Below, piece after piece: positions 23,560-34,560 of a stretch of 64,000 nt of DNA. This DNA comes from Cavia porcellus (Eukaryota > Chordata > Mammalia > Rodentia > Caviidae), in the NCBI RefSeq assembly GCF_034190915.1, contig NW_026947486.1:101041123-101105122 (forward strand). The letters run 5' to 3'. Under the pieces are notes generated by a model. The model did not search any database, was not told the DNA's origin, and saw nothing but the letters and a program-made list of their open reading frames with translations. Both the position numbers and the translations under genes were made by a program. How positions within the stretch are numbered: position 1 is the stretch's first letter; each line of letters begins with the position of its first letter.

Positions 23560-24040
23560 GCTTCTTGACGGCAAGCCAGGAGGGACAATGTGAACTTGAA
23601 ACGCTTTGAAAATCTTGCCTAGATCTTCATACTAGGAGCCATTAGGCTACAAGTCTTCCTAGTGACCAGGTTAGCGGGGCTTTCTCCAGGCTTCCAGCAG
23701 ATTGGCAGATCTGGTGGCATTTGGTGTTGCTTGTACCCAGGGCCAAACTGTAGCAGGAGGCCGCATTCTCCGTGATGGAAAGAACTCGCGAGACTTTTCC
23801 ACGCGAGACCTGGGCAGGGTGGTGATGCCTGGGCATGGACTTCTGGAAGCTACTGGTACTGTGTCTCTTTCCTGTAGGAATTCAACTCACAGCCCTCGAC
23901 CCAACATTGGCCCGCTGGGTGTTCAGGAGTGGAATGTTCAGGTAGGGGACTGACCTTCCGAGGCCTTGAGTTCGCAAATTTGCGACCTCTGCACTGGGTA
24001 AGTGTGGCGCACTTTTCCTGAAGTCTCCTAGGCTAATGGT
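23560..24040 (+). promoter_or_regulatory. CpG-containing candidate promoter / first exon of the decayed zinc-finger gene
   Basis: CpG dinucleotides are locally concentrated here compared with the AT-rich, CpG-poor flanks ('ctcgcgagacttttccacgcg', 'ttcgcaaatttgcgacc'). The palindromes 'ctcgcgag' and 'cgcaaatttgcg' stand out. A donor-like 'caggtagggg' occurs at about 23939. It lies about 1.7 kb upstream of the SCAN exon on the same strand, where the promoter or 5'UTR exon would be expected. This is an inference from composition and position; no transcript evidence is available. Confidence 0.28.
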
Positions 24041-25204
24041 TCAGGAGCGGTGTTTAGCAGCAGAGAGCTGTGGAGACTTTATCATGGAGTTGAGGAAAAG
24101 AGAAGTGGTCGCCAAAGATGTCAGAATTGACTGGAGGCACCTGCGAAGCTGATTTCCCTGGGGCCCTTTGGGGAGGCTCTGAACGATACCTGCTGCTCTG
24201 TCTACTTGAAGCCTTTGGAGCTGAGGTTGGGTGGTGAGTGGGGGCGGGGTGCCGGGCACTGCTCTTCCTAGCTGGCAGAGGCATTCTTCCAAGGCAGCAC
24301 GTTGACAGGCTAACAGGGGGACTGTCCTCTATGAGGCTCACATGCCCTCTGCAACCTTCAGAAGCAGCTTCTTTGTAAGTTTTTGTGCACATAGAGACAG
24401 CAGTGCACAGTGTTGCGCTGCGGGCATGATATGGTATAGGAGTTGCCAATTTGTAGTTCGGCCTGGGCAGTAACACCCACCAGTGCACCCAGCTAAATGT
24501 GGTACTATCCATGGCTTTTAACACTGGAGAACATGTCAACCCCTTACTCTGGCCTTTCTTCTCTATAAGAACCTTAATCATCCCTATTTCTTGTTTCTGA
24601 ACAAACTGACATTTGCATTTATTGTAAACTAAGGCCAGCTCTAAGTTTTTCCAGTTAAAGTAAACAAAGAATTTAATATGCAGGGAGAAATGTGTGGAGT
24701 GCCCCCTTATCAGTGTTCCAGAAGTGCCCTCACCACCAAATCTCAATGATTTTATTGATTAGTGATAAGAAATTTGCTGAGAGGAATGCTGTTTTATTTT
24801 TTCCTTAATTATGTCTCTGATCTTGCTGTCCAAGTTTTCCTATTAATCAAATGGAAATGAGAATATCAGATGGCTCTAATTTTCATGAGAACGTGAAGAA
24901 ACATAGAAGTTATTTTTGTACTCAGTAAAGGCAAAAGATATGTATGATGTGAGAAATTCATGTGTGCCCTCTTTGTGAAGATCACATAGGAAACACATAA
25001 ATTAAGTACTGAGGACTCTCTACTTTCATTTGACCAGTGATACCTATCTTTTCGCCAACCTTTCTTAAACTCCTAAAACAGCCAGGCTGGTTTGAATGAT
25101 ATAAGAATTGGTTTGATATTTGTGTTCAGTGAATTGCACTGTGTTTCAAAGTTGGGTTCAAAGGAGAATAGCACCCATATTTATGTTTTAAAATATTTAT
25201 TAAT

Positions 25205-25325
25205 TTATTTTTGGCCTTTTGAGCAAGTCTCTCTAAGCAGTTCAGGCCGACCTTGAACTCACTATGTAATCCAGTGTAGCCCTGTAGTGATCCTCCTGCC
25301 TCAGCTTCCCAAGTGCTGGCAGTTA
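25205..25325 (-). mobile_element. B1-type SINE (diverged)
   Basis: 'gagcaagtctctctaagcag', then 'ccgaccttgaactcactatg' and 'gatcctcctgcctcagcttc' followed by 'ccaagtgctggca'. Confidence 0.75.
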
Positions 25326-25667
25326 ATTTTAAAGGTAGGAGAAGCGAGGGATGAACTTCTCATTTAATATTTGCCATATGATTTTGTCCTTGACATGTCC
25401 TTTCTTGTTTTCTCCCTCAGTGCTCTTGGAAAGAAGACCTGTTCATTGGTTTTGTAGGAAAGCTAATAGGGCTTCAGTTGTCACAGGTGGCACCAGTGTG
25501 GTGTGGGTGTCACACACAGGAGTAAAAGTGTTGCTAAACAAAATGGTGACCAGTGAGTTGAAGGAGGATGTGTGTTTGTACCCCCAGGTTGGGGCTGTTG
25601 ATGGGTCTAAAAGATCTGTGAAAGAGAGCCTCAGTCGAGTAAGGAATACAGCCTACAAATAAAGCAT

Positions 25668-25935
25668 CTTTGTCCTGAGTGGGATCACAAGCACTTCCGG
25701 AGCTTGTTTTCCTGAAGCACCTGGATTGCTAAGGTCTGTCAGTAAACTTAAGAAATTATGCCATCAGTGGCTGAGGCCAAATATCCACCCCAAAGAGCAG
25801 ATGTTGGAGCTGCTGGTGCTGGAGCAGTTCCTGGCCATGCTGCCCAGGGCAGTGCAGATCTAGGTGCAGAGGCATCATCCACAGAACATCAGACAGGCTG
25901 TGATCCTAGTAAAATGCTTGCAGAGAGCATCAGGT
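25668..25935 (+). pseudogene. SCAN-domain exon of a zinc-finger gene, disabled
   Basis: The SCAN domain mediates dimerisation of a mammalian family of C2H2 zinc-finger transcription factors. Here 25683-25710 reads like the SCAN N-terminus ('HKHFRSLFS'). After a frame break, 25750-25860 reads '[10 protein letters not shown]' followed by a stretch ending '[14 protein letters not shown]', a strong match to the core SCAN helices. The next codon is TAG (25861-25863), where SCAN domains normally have Trp. Reading past it continues in family-like sequence ('VQRHHPQNIRQAVIL'). At least one further stop (TGA about 25711) and a frameshift lie in the N-terminal part. The exon is a relic, in order and on the same strand as the KRAB and finger exons downstream. 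The gene name is not determined. Confidence 0.85.
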
Positions 25936-27156
25936 GGAACAAAGAATGCAGTTGAAAGACAGATTGCTTTGAAAGTAAATAAGATGAAATAGGGTGGAGT
26001 AAATATACCTAGGTGGGGCTTATCACGAAATGAGAGCCATGAAATCACATTTCTCCTGTTAGCATAGCCAGCAGGATCTGTAATCACAGTCATGCCGCAG
26101 ACGGTCCACAGATTTCACTGTTGCTCTACCCTTAGAGAACAAAAAGATATGTTTACTGCTTCAGGGCCAAGATGAATTGACAGTAGTGGGCTTAGTCTGG
26201 CATGGATAAGGAGACAAGACGCGAGTTGTTGGAACAGAGACAAAAGACAGGAAGGAACTGGAAAATGGAAGAAAATTTCCAAAGCTAGAAAGCACTTCCC
26301 GAGACCAGAGGAAAGTGAGGGTAGCAAACAGAAGTATATATGAAAAATGTCTGGGTAGACTGCAAAAGAAGAGAGGAAATGGAAAGTAAAACGTGAATGG
26401 CAATATGCACAAAGGAAAAGATCAAGAGATAAGTGGAGGGGGTCAGGATACTGGGGGCTTGTGTCCCCTGTAGTAGTAGTAGGAGCACTGGCCTCTGGGC
26501 GTGGGGTAAAAGGCCCACATCAGAGGAAGTGCCTTTTGTTGGTATTGCTAGTGACTGGGGAGCCAAGGTAGGCCCTTGGACACGACAGCACCCCATCTCA
26601 CCACAGGAGCCCACCTTGCACCTTGGAGGTAAGGCAGAGCATATTTATGGTGTCTTCCTGCAACCAAGTTATGGGCAGGGAGATTGGAACCCATCCCTTC
26701 CCTCGTTTTTCTTTCCATTCCATTCTCTTTCCCCATAGTATCCTTCCTTGGCTACACGAAGGTTGAAAAATCTGGCTGACAGGAAAACTTAAATTTCATT
26801 CCCTCTCTTAGAGAAAATGCAAAGATATAAATCCACTTAAGACAGGGATTCAAGTCAAGAAACAAGCCACCAAAAGTAGTGTGAGAATAGACATCCTATC
26901 CAAACCTGCTTGTGGCTTGAACTGTGGTTGCGTATTCAGGTAGGGGTGGAGGCTGCTGAGGTGGAGGAGCTGAGAGTAGCTGTCATGTTTTAATTTTAAT
27001 TTTCCCACATTTCTGTGTATAATGCTTAGGGGAACATAGTCATGCAATGTTTCCTTAGTCTTTTCATTATTTTTCAAATGTCGGCCCCACTCCATCTGTC
27101 ATCTCCGCTACACCAAGAGTAAGTTCTGTGCTAATGAGAGTGGGGATTATTTCTAG

Positions 27157-27395
27157 GTCACACCCCAAGAACTGGGAAACATTGCAGTGAACTTTGGAAC
27201 AGCAGCAGTGGCATCAGGCTTGAAGTGCAAGCCAGAAGAACCCCAGCCAATGGGTTTGTTTCAGACAGAACAGAAGAATACATACCCAGTACTACAAGAG
27301 TTGTTGGAGTCACATACTCACAAAAAAATCCAGCCTGTATATGAAAAACGTGAGGAGCTTCATAAGAACTCTCCTAAGAGCTGTGGTCGCAATTA
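27157..27395 (+). pseudogene. Possible linker exon between SCAN and KRAB
   Basis: An acceptor-like 'tttctag' precedes 27157, and an open frame runs from there to TAG at about 27394. The peptide is polar, with Glu/Pro/Gln/Lys-rich stretches such as '[16 protein letters not shown]' and '[10 protein letters not shown]'. This composition suits the disordered linker encoded between SCAN and KRAB domains in this family. It lies 1.2 kb after the SCAN exon and 0.45 kb before the KRAB exon. There is no domain to confirm it, so it could also be a chance frame. Confidence 0.4.
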
Positions 27396-27846
27396 GTTAG
27401 GCTAGAATGGTGTACAGTGATGGCAAAACTTCTAGAGCTTTCAGTGATCACAAACAGCCTGCTGTGGCACATGTGCTATGGTGTTGCCACCATTTGTGTA
27501 AGAGATTTGTGGTACCCAATCATAGAGACCATTATGTTTCCCAGTAGGAATGTAGAGGCTGGAGGAAGGTGAAAGTTGGTCTGGGTTGCAACAATTATCC
27601 AAGTGACAGGTACTCACTCCATGATAGTCGCCCCATGGAATTTGCTCCTGAAAAGTAGGGATTGGGAACCTCCCAGGCTGTTTGCTGAGCTGCTTTGCTC
27701 CTTCCTTTCTGCCATCTGACTTTCTCCCCTAAATCGTGTACTGTTAATTTATTCACCGAGAGTCCTACCATGTCATTCAGAGATGGGGTGATTTGAAGTC
27801 TTGTGGAGTGGCACATACTAAACTAAACCCATTAAATTCGTTTGAG

Positions 27847-27971
27847 TCTGGTGACATTTGAAGATGAGGTCGTGTACATTTCTAAAGAAGAATGACAGTT
27901 ACTGGGCCCTAATCAGAAGACTCTCTACTGTGAAGTAATGCAGGATATCTATGAGATGGTCTCCTTTCTAG
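27847..27971 (+). pseudogene. KRAB-A exon of the same zinc-finger gene, disabled
   Basis: KRAB-A recruits the TRIM28 (KAP1) corepressor. From 27851 the frame reads 'VTFEDEVVYISKEE', then a stop, then 'QLLGPNQKTLY' and 'VMQDIYEMVSFLG', a clear KRAB-A box. The stop, TGA at 27893-27895, sits exactly where the box has its conserved Trp (TGG). The exon ends with a phase-appropriate donor at 27971/27972 ('cta|ggtaat' region) and starts after an AG at 27845-27846. The size (about 125 bp) is normal for a KRAB-A exon. Together with the SCAN and finger exons it marks a SCAN-KRAB-C2H2 gene; ZNF215 has that architecture, but I cannot assign orthology. Confidence 0.9.
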
Positions 27972-28234
27972 GTAATTATTTTCCTCCTCTTTGTGTAGAA
28001 GTTTAAGAATACATTGTGTTTCAGGTTATGGAAATTCTAGCCCTCTGTTCCAGCTGCTGGTTGTTCTTAATGTGATAATGTGGTGGAAAGGAAAGGTGTA
28101 CCCAGGTAATTTTTGATAAATTCATGTGTGATACTTCATTGCTGTATATAGCATTATTGAGATGGGTAGTGCCCTTGCTCTGACCCTGCAAACCTGCTTT
28201 GCCTTGTCTTTCCCGTGTCAGTACAGGGTACCAC

Positions 28235-28300
28235 CATTTATTCAACCCTCAGGCGAGAAACCTTAGTCATTTATTCAACCCTCAGGCGAGAAATCTTAGT
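28235..28300 (+). repeat. 33-bp tandem duplication
   Basis: The unit beginning 'catttattcaaccctcaggc' is repeated once with a period of 33 bp (28235-28267 and 28268-28300) and only one or two differences, so it is recent. It lies in the intron after the KRAB exon. Confidence 0.93.
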
Positions 28301-28491
28301 CACCCTGTACTACAGTCTCTCTGTTGTGCTCCACAGCTGCTCTATCAGATCTTCTTCATGCTGTCTGCACACTCTATCCTGAATCCAACTGTATCCCAGC
28401 CTCTTTCAATTTAACTGTGCTAGTCTAAGCACCCTCATCTGTAACCAGGGCTGTCTTCCAGAATTCTGTATTCCCATTCCTCACATCAATT

Positions 28492-28701
28492 ATGCCTGAC
28501 TTCTGTAGCTTCCTCACTGCATATGCACCCACAAACCCAGAAGAGCACAAAGAAATGATTGCACCCAAGATTTTGCCCACGCCAAGATTTGGAAATTTCA
28601 AAAGTATGGGAGAATCACTTATTCTTCCTGAAAATACTGTGGAATTAAGAGCAGTTCATGACTCAAAATTTGATTCTCAGAGCATTAATGATGCACTTTA
28701 A
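28492..28701 (+). other. Open frame of unknown nature in the zinc-finger gene intron
   Basis: A 69-codon frame on the gene's strand, with a polar, ordinary-looking composition ('HKEMIAPKILPTPRFGNFK', 'ESLILPENTVELRAVHDSKF'). I recognise no domain. It could be a fragment of another exon or of a DNA transposon, or chance. Confidence 0.2.
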
Positions 28702-28984
28702 TGTTAAAGTGATCTAATTGGAAGAAGGAAAAATACCATAAATCCAAATTCTGTGAGAATTCAAGGACAGTCTTAGAGATTTCCCTTAGGTAAATATATG
28801 CATGAGGAAAGAAGAATGTTGTTTAATAGGAATCTTTACTTGACTTTAGGATTCTATTCCTATATTTTTATTTTTTCCAGTTTTTTAAAGACTTGGTTTT
28901 GCTAGTGTTCTTGGAATTTTAATTCATAGTTTCATTGAGATGTTCTTAGATTCCCAGCCAGATTTAAAATGTAATAGTCTGTCT

Positions 28985-29125
28985 TAGCATGGTTGTACAT
29001 ATCTGTAAGCCTGGCGTGGGAGGCTAAGGTAAGGAGATTGCTACAATTTGGAGGCCAGCTTGGGCTACAAAGTGAGCTCAAGTTGATAAGCCTGAACTTC
29101 ATACCCAAATTCTATACCCAAACAG
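28985..29125 (+). mobile_element. B1-type SINE (diverged)
   Basis: 'agcatggttgtacatatctg', 'gtgggaggctaaggtaagga' and 'ggccagcttgggctacaaag' followed by 'tgagctcaag'. Confidence 0.7.
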
Positions 29126-30471
29126 GGCCAAAAAATGTCATATACAGAGAATCTATATACTCATCACCCATTCTCTGTAGTAACTTTTAAAAGTACTGTA
29201 TTACAACTATATACTGATACTGATATAACCTACTGATTTTACTCGTATTTCTCCAGTTCACTTAAATTAATTTCTTGTGTGTATTTGTTTGTATATTAGT
29301 TCCGTATTCTTTTGTCACATATGTAGATGTGTACATGCCCCAGTCAAAATATTGGACTGTGCCATTACGCTATGGATCTCTGTATTCCCTTTTTATAATC
29401 TCATCCACTGCTCTCTCATACATGCCCCATTAATCTGTTTAACATCTCTAAAATTTTGCTATTTGGAAAGAGTTATGTGGATACAATCATAAAATATGTA
29501 GCTTGTTTGGATTAGTTTTTGAGCATGTAGTATACTTCAGTGTATAGTCATGTAAGTTACTACATACCTCATTTCTTTCTAATTGCTGTACTCAGCATCC
29601 CTGTCACTGTGACATTTACGCACTGAAAAATATCTTTGTTGCCTCCAACTTTGGACCATTTGAGTACAGTTGCTACGAACATTCATGTGGAGTCTTTGCT
29701 GTAGAGTTTTCATTTCTATGGGATAAATACTTCAAGGATACAATTGCTGGCTCACATGTTTGATTTATAGGAAACTGTCAAACGTGTTTTCCATATGGCT
29801 GTACAATTTTACATTCCTTTTGAGAACGAAAGAGAAAATCAGTCTTTTTTGAATGTTTGCCGGTATTTAGTATCAGTATTTCTTATGCTTTTACCCATTC
29901 TGATAGGTGTGTAGTAATATCGTATTCTGGTTTTGATTTGCATTTCCTTAGTGTCTAGAGATGTTTTATATCTTTTCCTTTGTTTGTTTGCCCTCTCTCT
30001 ATCCTCCTTGGTGAAATGCCTTTTTCCCATATTTTAATTGGATTTGTTAACTCCTGAGTTTGAGTATACTTTGTATTCCAGAAATCTTTTGTCCATTTTA
30101 TGGTTTTCTGTCAGTTTCTTCTTGTCTGTTTACTGTCTTTATTGTCGTGCCAGGGGTTTCCATAGTGGAAAGTTATCATTTTGATGAGAAGCAGTTTTCT
30201 TCTATTATCCCTTATAGTTTTGGAGTCTAGTTCAGAACTCTGATCAGCTTTGCCTTTGATGCCTATAGTTTGCTTCTAATACTTTATATAATTTTATCTT
30301 TGGTGTTAATGTCCATGATCCATTTTGATTTAATTTTAGGTAAAATATGAAGTTTAGGGTGAGACTTTTTTTACACGTGCAAGTCCAACTGCTTTAAAGT
30401 CAGTTGTCATTTGTTGATTTGGTCCATTGAATTGATTTTGTGGATTTTGTCAAGGATAAGTTGGGAATAGT

Positions 30472-30557
30472 ATTTTTTGGTTTTTGAAACTGGGAGTCGA
30501 ACACAGGACCTTCCTGTGGCCAGGCAGGTGCTGGCCACTGAGCTAAATTTCCAGCCG
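30472..30557 (-). mobile_element. ID-type SINE inside ancient L1
   Basis: A T-rich start, 'gaaactgggagtcgaacaca', 'gccaggcaggtgctggccac' and 'tgagctaaatttccagccg'. Confidence 0.75.
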
Positions 30558-31519
30558 TAAGGGACTAGTATTTCTAAACTAATCCATTGAGCTAGGAGTT
30601 TCCCTGTGTGAATATTGCATTCTCTTGATTGTTGTGAATGTGAGGTAAGCCCTAGTATCTATTCAGCAGTGTGATTCTCTCCCTGCACTGTATTCTCCTT
30701 TGTCAAGATCTTTTTAGCTATCATTGCCTGTGCCTTTCCACACAAATTTCAAAGTAGGCTTATATATGTCTAAATAAATTTTGTTTAGATTTTACCAGAA
30801 ATTACATTCAACTGATACACATCATTTTAAAGATCAATGCCTAATTATGTCTTCTTTTATTTCTTCCATCAACATTTTATAATTTTCAAAGTATTTATAC
30901 TCTACATTTTTAAAGAATATACATAAGCTTTTAATTTTTATTGAAATAATTGTAAATGAGACTACTTTAAATTTTCCTTTATGTTTGTTTATTGTGTTTT
31001 ATATGGGAATGCCATGCATCTTGGATCTTGTGACTGTCCTGAATTAACTTATTAGTTCAAAGTGTACCTTTAGTTATAGATTTCATGGAATTTTCTACAT
31101 TGGCAATTTTAAAATCTAGAATGACTTTTGTTGCTTTATTTCACTAAATCTAACTGCTAGTACTGTGTTGAATTAAAGTACGAAGAGAAGACATCCTTGA
31201 CTTGTTCTGAGTTTTCACATGAAGACTTTTAGTATTTCATCATTACCTATGATGTTAGCACTGTGTTTTTGTTGATATCAGTTATTAAATTGATGTGATT
31301 GCTAACTGTGAATTTTTATATCATGAATGGATGTAGGATTTTGTGAAATGATTTTTCTATATCAGTTGATAGCAGTATATCATGTTCCTTCTTTAGATTA
31401 TTGAAATGGTGAATAAAGTTTATTTTGAAGTGATGAACAACACGCATATCCCTGTAATAAATTCTGTTGTATCATGACATATTATTCTGTTGTATTAAGT
31501 TACTGAATATTTTTGACAG

Positions 31520-31672
31520 TTTTTTTTTTGAGATATGGTCTCACTATGTAGTGCAGGCTGGCCTTGAACTCACTGTGTAGCCTAGGCTGGCCTCAAATTC
31601 ATAGCAATCCTCCTGCCTTAGCTTCCCAAGTGCTAGGATTACAGGAATGCACCAGCACACTTGGCTATGTTG
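31520..31672 (-). mobile_element. B1-type SINE inside ancient L1
   Basis: A T-run, 'gagatatggtctcactatgt', 'aggctggcctcaaattcata', 'ccaagtgctaggattacagg' and 'caccagcacacttggct', a near full-length reversed B1. Confidence 0.9.
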
Positions 31673-32639
31673 ACAAAATTTTTCTATGATTTTGTAGGAG
31701 ATTTTAGCTTATAATTCTCTTTTTTAGTACTGTCTGTATGGATTTGCTGTCAGCATAATACTGGTCTTAAAAATAAGTAGTATTTCCGCCTGTTTTCTGG
31801 AAGAGATTATAAAAAATTGTTAATTCTTTACATATTTGATAGAATCTTCCAGTGACACAATTGAGGCCCAGAGTGTTTTCATCAGGGGGAGTTTTAAAAT
31901 TATGAATTCTTTTAGTGGTGTTAGTGTGCTTCAGGTTATGTGTTTCATATTAGTTGCATTCTGGTAGTTGTCAAGGAATTGGTCCACTAACTTTTTAAAT
32001 TCATGAACATCAAATGCACAGTACAGTGGTACCTTGGTCTATGAACTTAATTTATTTTATAATTTGGGGGCAGGTGGCTGTGGTCGTGTTTGTCACCTAA
32101 TGCAGTGTTTGCAAATGGAAGCAAGATTTTCCAAATGCTTTTGTTTAGGAACAGAAGCATTTGCAAAGAGAAGCATTTGTGAACTAGGTATTACTACACT
32201 AACATATTCTATATTAATGGCTGCAGAGTATGTAGTAGTTACTCCTCTACCTTCCTCCCTGTCTTTCTTTCTGGTTTCCCTCTTGCTTTATGGTCTGCTC
32301 TTGCAGTTTTACCCAGGTGGCCTTGAACTGGTGATTCTCCATGGTTATCCTCTCTGGTAGTTACATTCTTGAGATTGGTGGTCTGTACCTTTATTTTTGG
32401 TAGTCTACATAAAAGTTTAGCTGTTCATTAGTTTTTTAACCTGAAGCTTTCAGTTTCACTGCAGTTTCTGCTCTAATTTTTATTTCCCTTTTTCAGCCTG
32501 ATTTGGATTTATTTTCCTTTTTGTATAGTTTCTTGAGGTAGGAACACAGATGACTGGGTTGAAAACTTTCTCTTCTTCTATTGTAAGCACTTAGACCTAC
32601 AGCTTTTCCTCTGATCATATTCTTTAATTGCATTTTATT

Positions 32640-33405
32640 TATTATATTTTGTGGTGCTTTTATTTCATTAGAATCTATTATAACTTTTGCTTTGAAACTG
32701 TCTTTGAATTATGGATTATTTAGAAATGGGTTGTTTTATTTCGACATGTATTTATATTTTCCTATTTTTTTTGTTTTCCTTTTTAGTTTGATGACATTTT
32801 CTGTCAGAATTGCATTTGTCACTGAAGTTGTGATTTACTTGGTTCTTCATCTAATGAATGATTTTGCATCTTGATACTTCTGTATATTAAAAGAATCTGG
32901 ACCTTATAAACTATTTTATTTTAAATGTTTAAAATAAATATTTTCTGATTTAAACTAGTTTGGCATGCAAGGTCTTGTGACTTTTATAAAATATGCTTCT
33001 ATTGATATTTTTAATTTTCAGAGCCTTTGTGGTGTTAACTTTGGTTTATAGGGTACTGGGAAGCCTCCCATGGTTCCCAACCGGTGTTACCTGAAGCTGT
33101 GGAAGGCATTTCCCTCAATGAGGATGTCTCTCAGAGGGAACAAGGAATTAACACCCATAGTCATGAGGAGGCTTCCTAAGCCAGGCCTCTTGTGTCTGGT
33201 TCACTGTTAATGGCTGTGCTCCTCCACTTTGGGGTCTTTTGTTCAAGAGAAATAATCTCGTGTCTGTGTATTATAGGGGCTTCTTTTCAAGTGTCACTGA
33301 TTTGACTGGGTGTTTCTTGCCAGTTCTGCTTGTCTATCTTGATGTGTTTCAACTAAGATTCGGAAAATCTCTAGCTCAGTATACAAGGCCAAAATGTCTC
33401 CTGGG
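32640..33405 (+). repeat. Segmental duplication, copy 2 (partner at 1225-2085)
   Basis: Same orientation as copy 1. It holds the 5' remainder of the ancient L1 and then unique intron sequence. At about 32886-32905 it has the single, uninterrupted target sequence ('gaatctggaccttataaa') where copy 1 carries an ID SINE. It ends about 430 bp before the finger exon. Confidence 0.85.
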
Positions 33406-33836
33406 TGCACACTGTTGATAGATTCCAGGATGATTCCCTTTCACAGTTGTATCTGGTTGGTGTGATGTTATCATAAAGTTTCCTATTCAGGACTGGGAAA
33501 GGAATAAGAATCCTTCTCGATCTGTGTTACATTCTTTTGATGGATTTTGGGGTATAAAACATCCTTCCATGTAATTCTTCCATTCCTAGGGTCCCAAACT
33601 TGTTTCCATGTTTCCACTTTTTTGAATTCTGTTTTGGTAATTTTTTCGTTATTTATTGGGTTTATTTTGGTGCTTTGCAGTAAGGTTCAGGGAGACATAG
33701 TTTTATGCCATTTTGTCAGAACAAATCAAAGTCCCTTGCTTGTTATTTTATAATAAGGAAACATTATAGGTTTTTCTCTCCATTCACGTAGTTTTATGCT
33801 AAAGGAAATATGTTTGATTATTGTATTTTTTCACAG

Positions 33837-34560
33837 AAGTAAAGACCAAAAATTACACTGCAAATGAGCAGCCTAAATATTTTCTGCCTCAGAAATCCAG
33901 AACCACAATGCAGAGTATCGAAGAAGACTACAATGAAAGTTGCCCAGAAAAGAGCACCCAAGGACAATCATGGTGACACGCACAGGGTAAACAAACAAGT
34001 TGGGGGTTTTCCAAGGAAAAAGAGAAACAAACTTTCAACTCATAAACAAAAGCTTCTAAAACTTAGGGATCTTCACAGGAAAGGTCACACAGGAAAGAAA
34101 CCTTTTAAATGTCAGGAATGTGAGAAAAGCTTCAGAGTTAGCACTGACCTTATTAAACACCAGAGACTTCATACTGAAGAGATGCCATACAAATGTCAAC
34201 AATGTGACAGAAGGTTTAGAAGTTCAGATCTTAGTAAGCACTTTAAGGCACATGAAGAAATAAAACCATATAAATGTTCATGGTATGGAAAAAGCTTTTG
34301 TCATAACACAAATTTACATACACACCAAAGAATTTATACAAGAGAGAAGCCTTTTAAACGTTATCAATGTGAGAAAAGATTTTTTCAGAACTCCCACCTT
34401 GTTAAAAACCAGAGAATCCACACAGCCTTATAAATGAAGCATGTGCAGGAGAAACTTTAGCAGGTCAAGCCTTCTTAGACACCAGAAATTGCATAGAGGA
34501 AATGAAGCATGTCCTGTCTCCAGTGTGAGATTGACAGTACTGAATAACAAAAGTGACGAA
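33837..34560 (+). pseudogene. C2H2 zinc-finger exon of the SCAN-KRAB gene, disabled
   Basis: Tandem C2H2 fingers bind DNA. A good acceptor ('ttttttcacag') precedes 33837. The exon's first frame reads plausibly to a TGA at about 33974-33976, but the fingers lie in another frame (33864-34433), so a frameshift separates them. A basic stretch ('RKKRNK') may be a nuclear localisation signal. Finger 1 (34107-34175) is intact. Finger 2 lacks one residue between its second Cys and first His. Finger 3 has Cys to Tyr and a last His to Tyr. Finger 4 has lost its first Cys and first His. A short deletion then shifts the frame and TAA ends the ORF at 34433. A fifth finger is readable in another frame at about 34438-34495 ('[16 protein letters not shown]'), its first Cys replaced by a stop. 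This was a four- or five-finger protein, now a pseudogene. Confidence 0.9.

Larger units (their letters stand above)
29490..32850 (-). mobile_element. Ancient L1 (ORF2 remnants)
   Basis: About 3.3 kb of reverse-complement L1 ORF2 with no intact frame. Typical rc-L1 phrases are present: 'ggtgtgtagtaatatcgtat' then 'tctggttttgatttgcattt' at about 29910, 'tccattttgatttaatttta' at about 30320, 'ccattgagctaggagtttcc' at about 30585, and 'ggattatttagaaatgggtt' at about 32712. It is far more diverged than the other L1 copies here. It is interrupted by an ID SINE and a B1. Its right end overlaps the segmental duplication. Confidence 0.75.

Noticed and set aside
26285..26738. Frames of about 100 codons on both strands
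   Set aside because: No domain or splice-site support in a usable frame, and they lie in the intron between the SCAN and KRAB exons.
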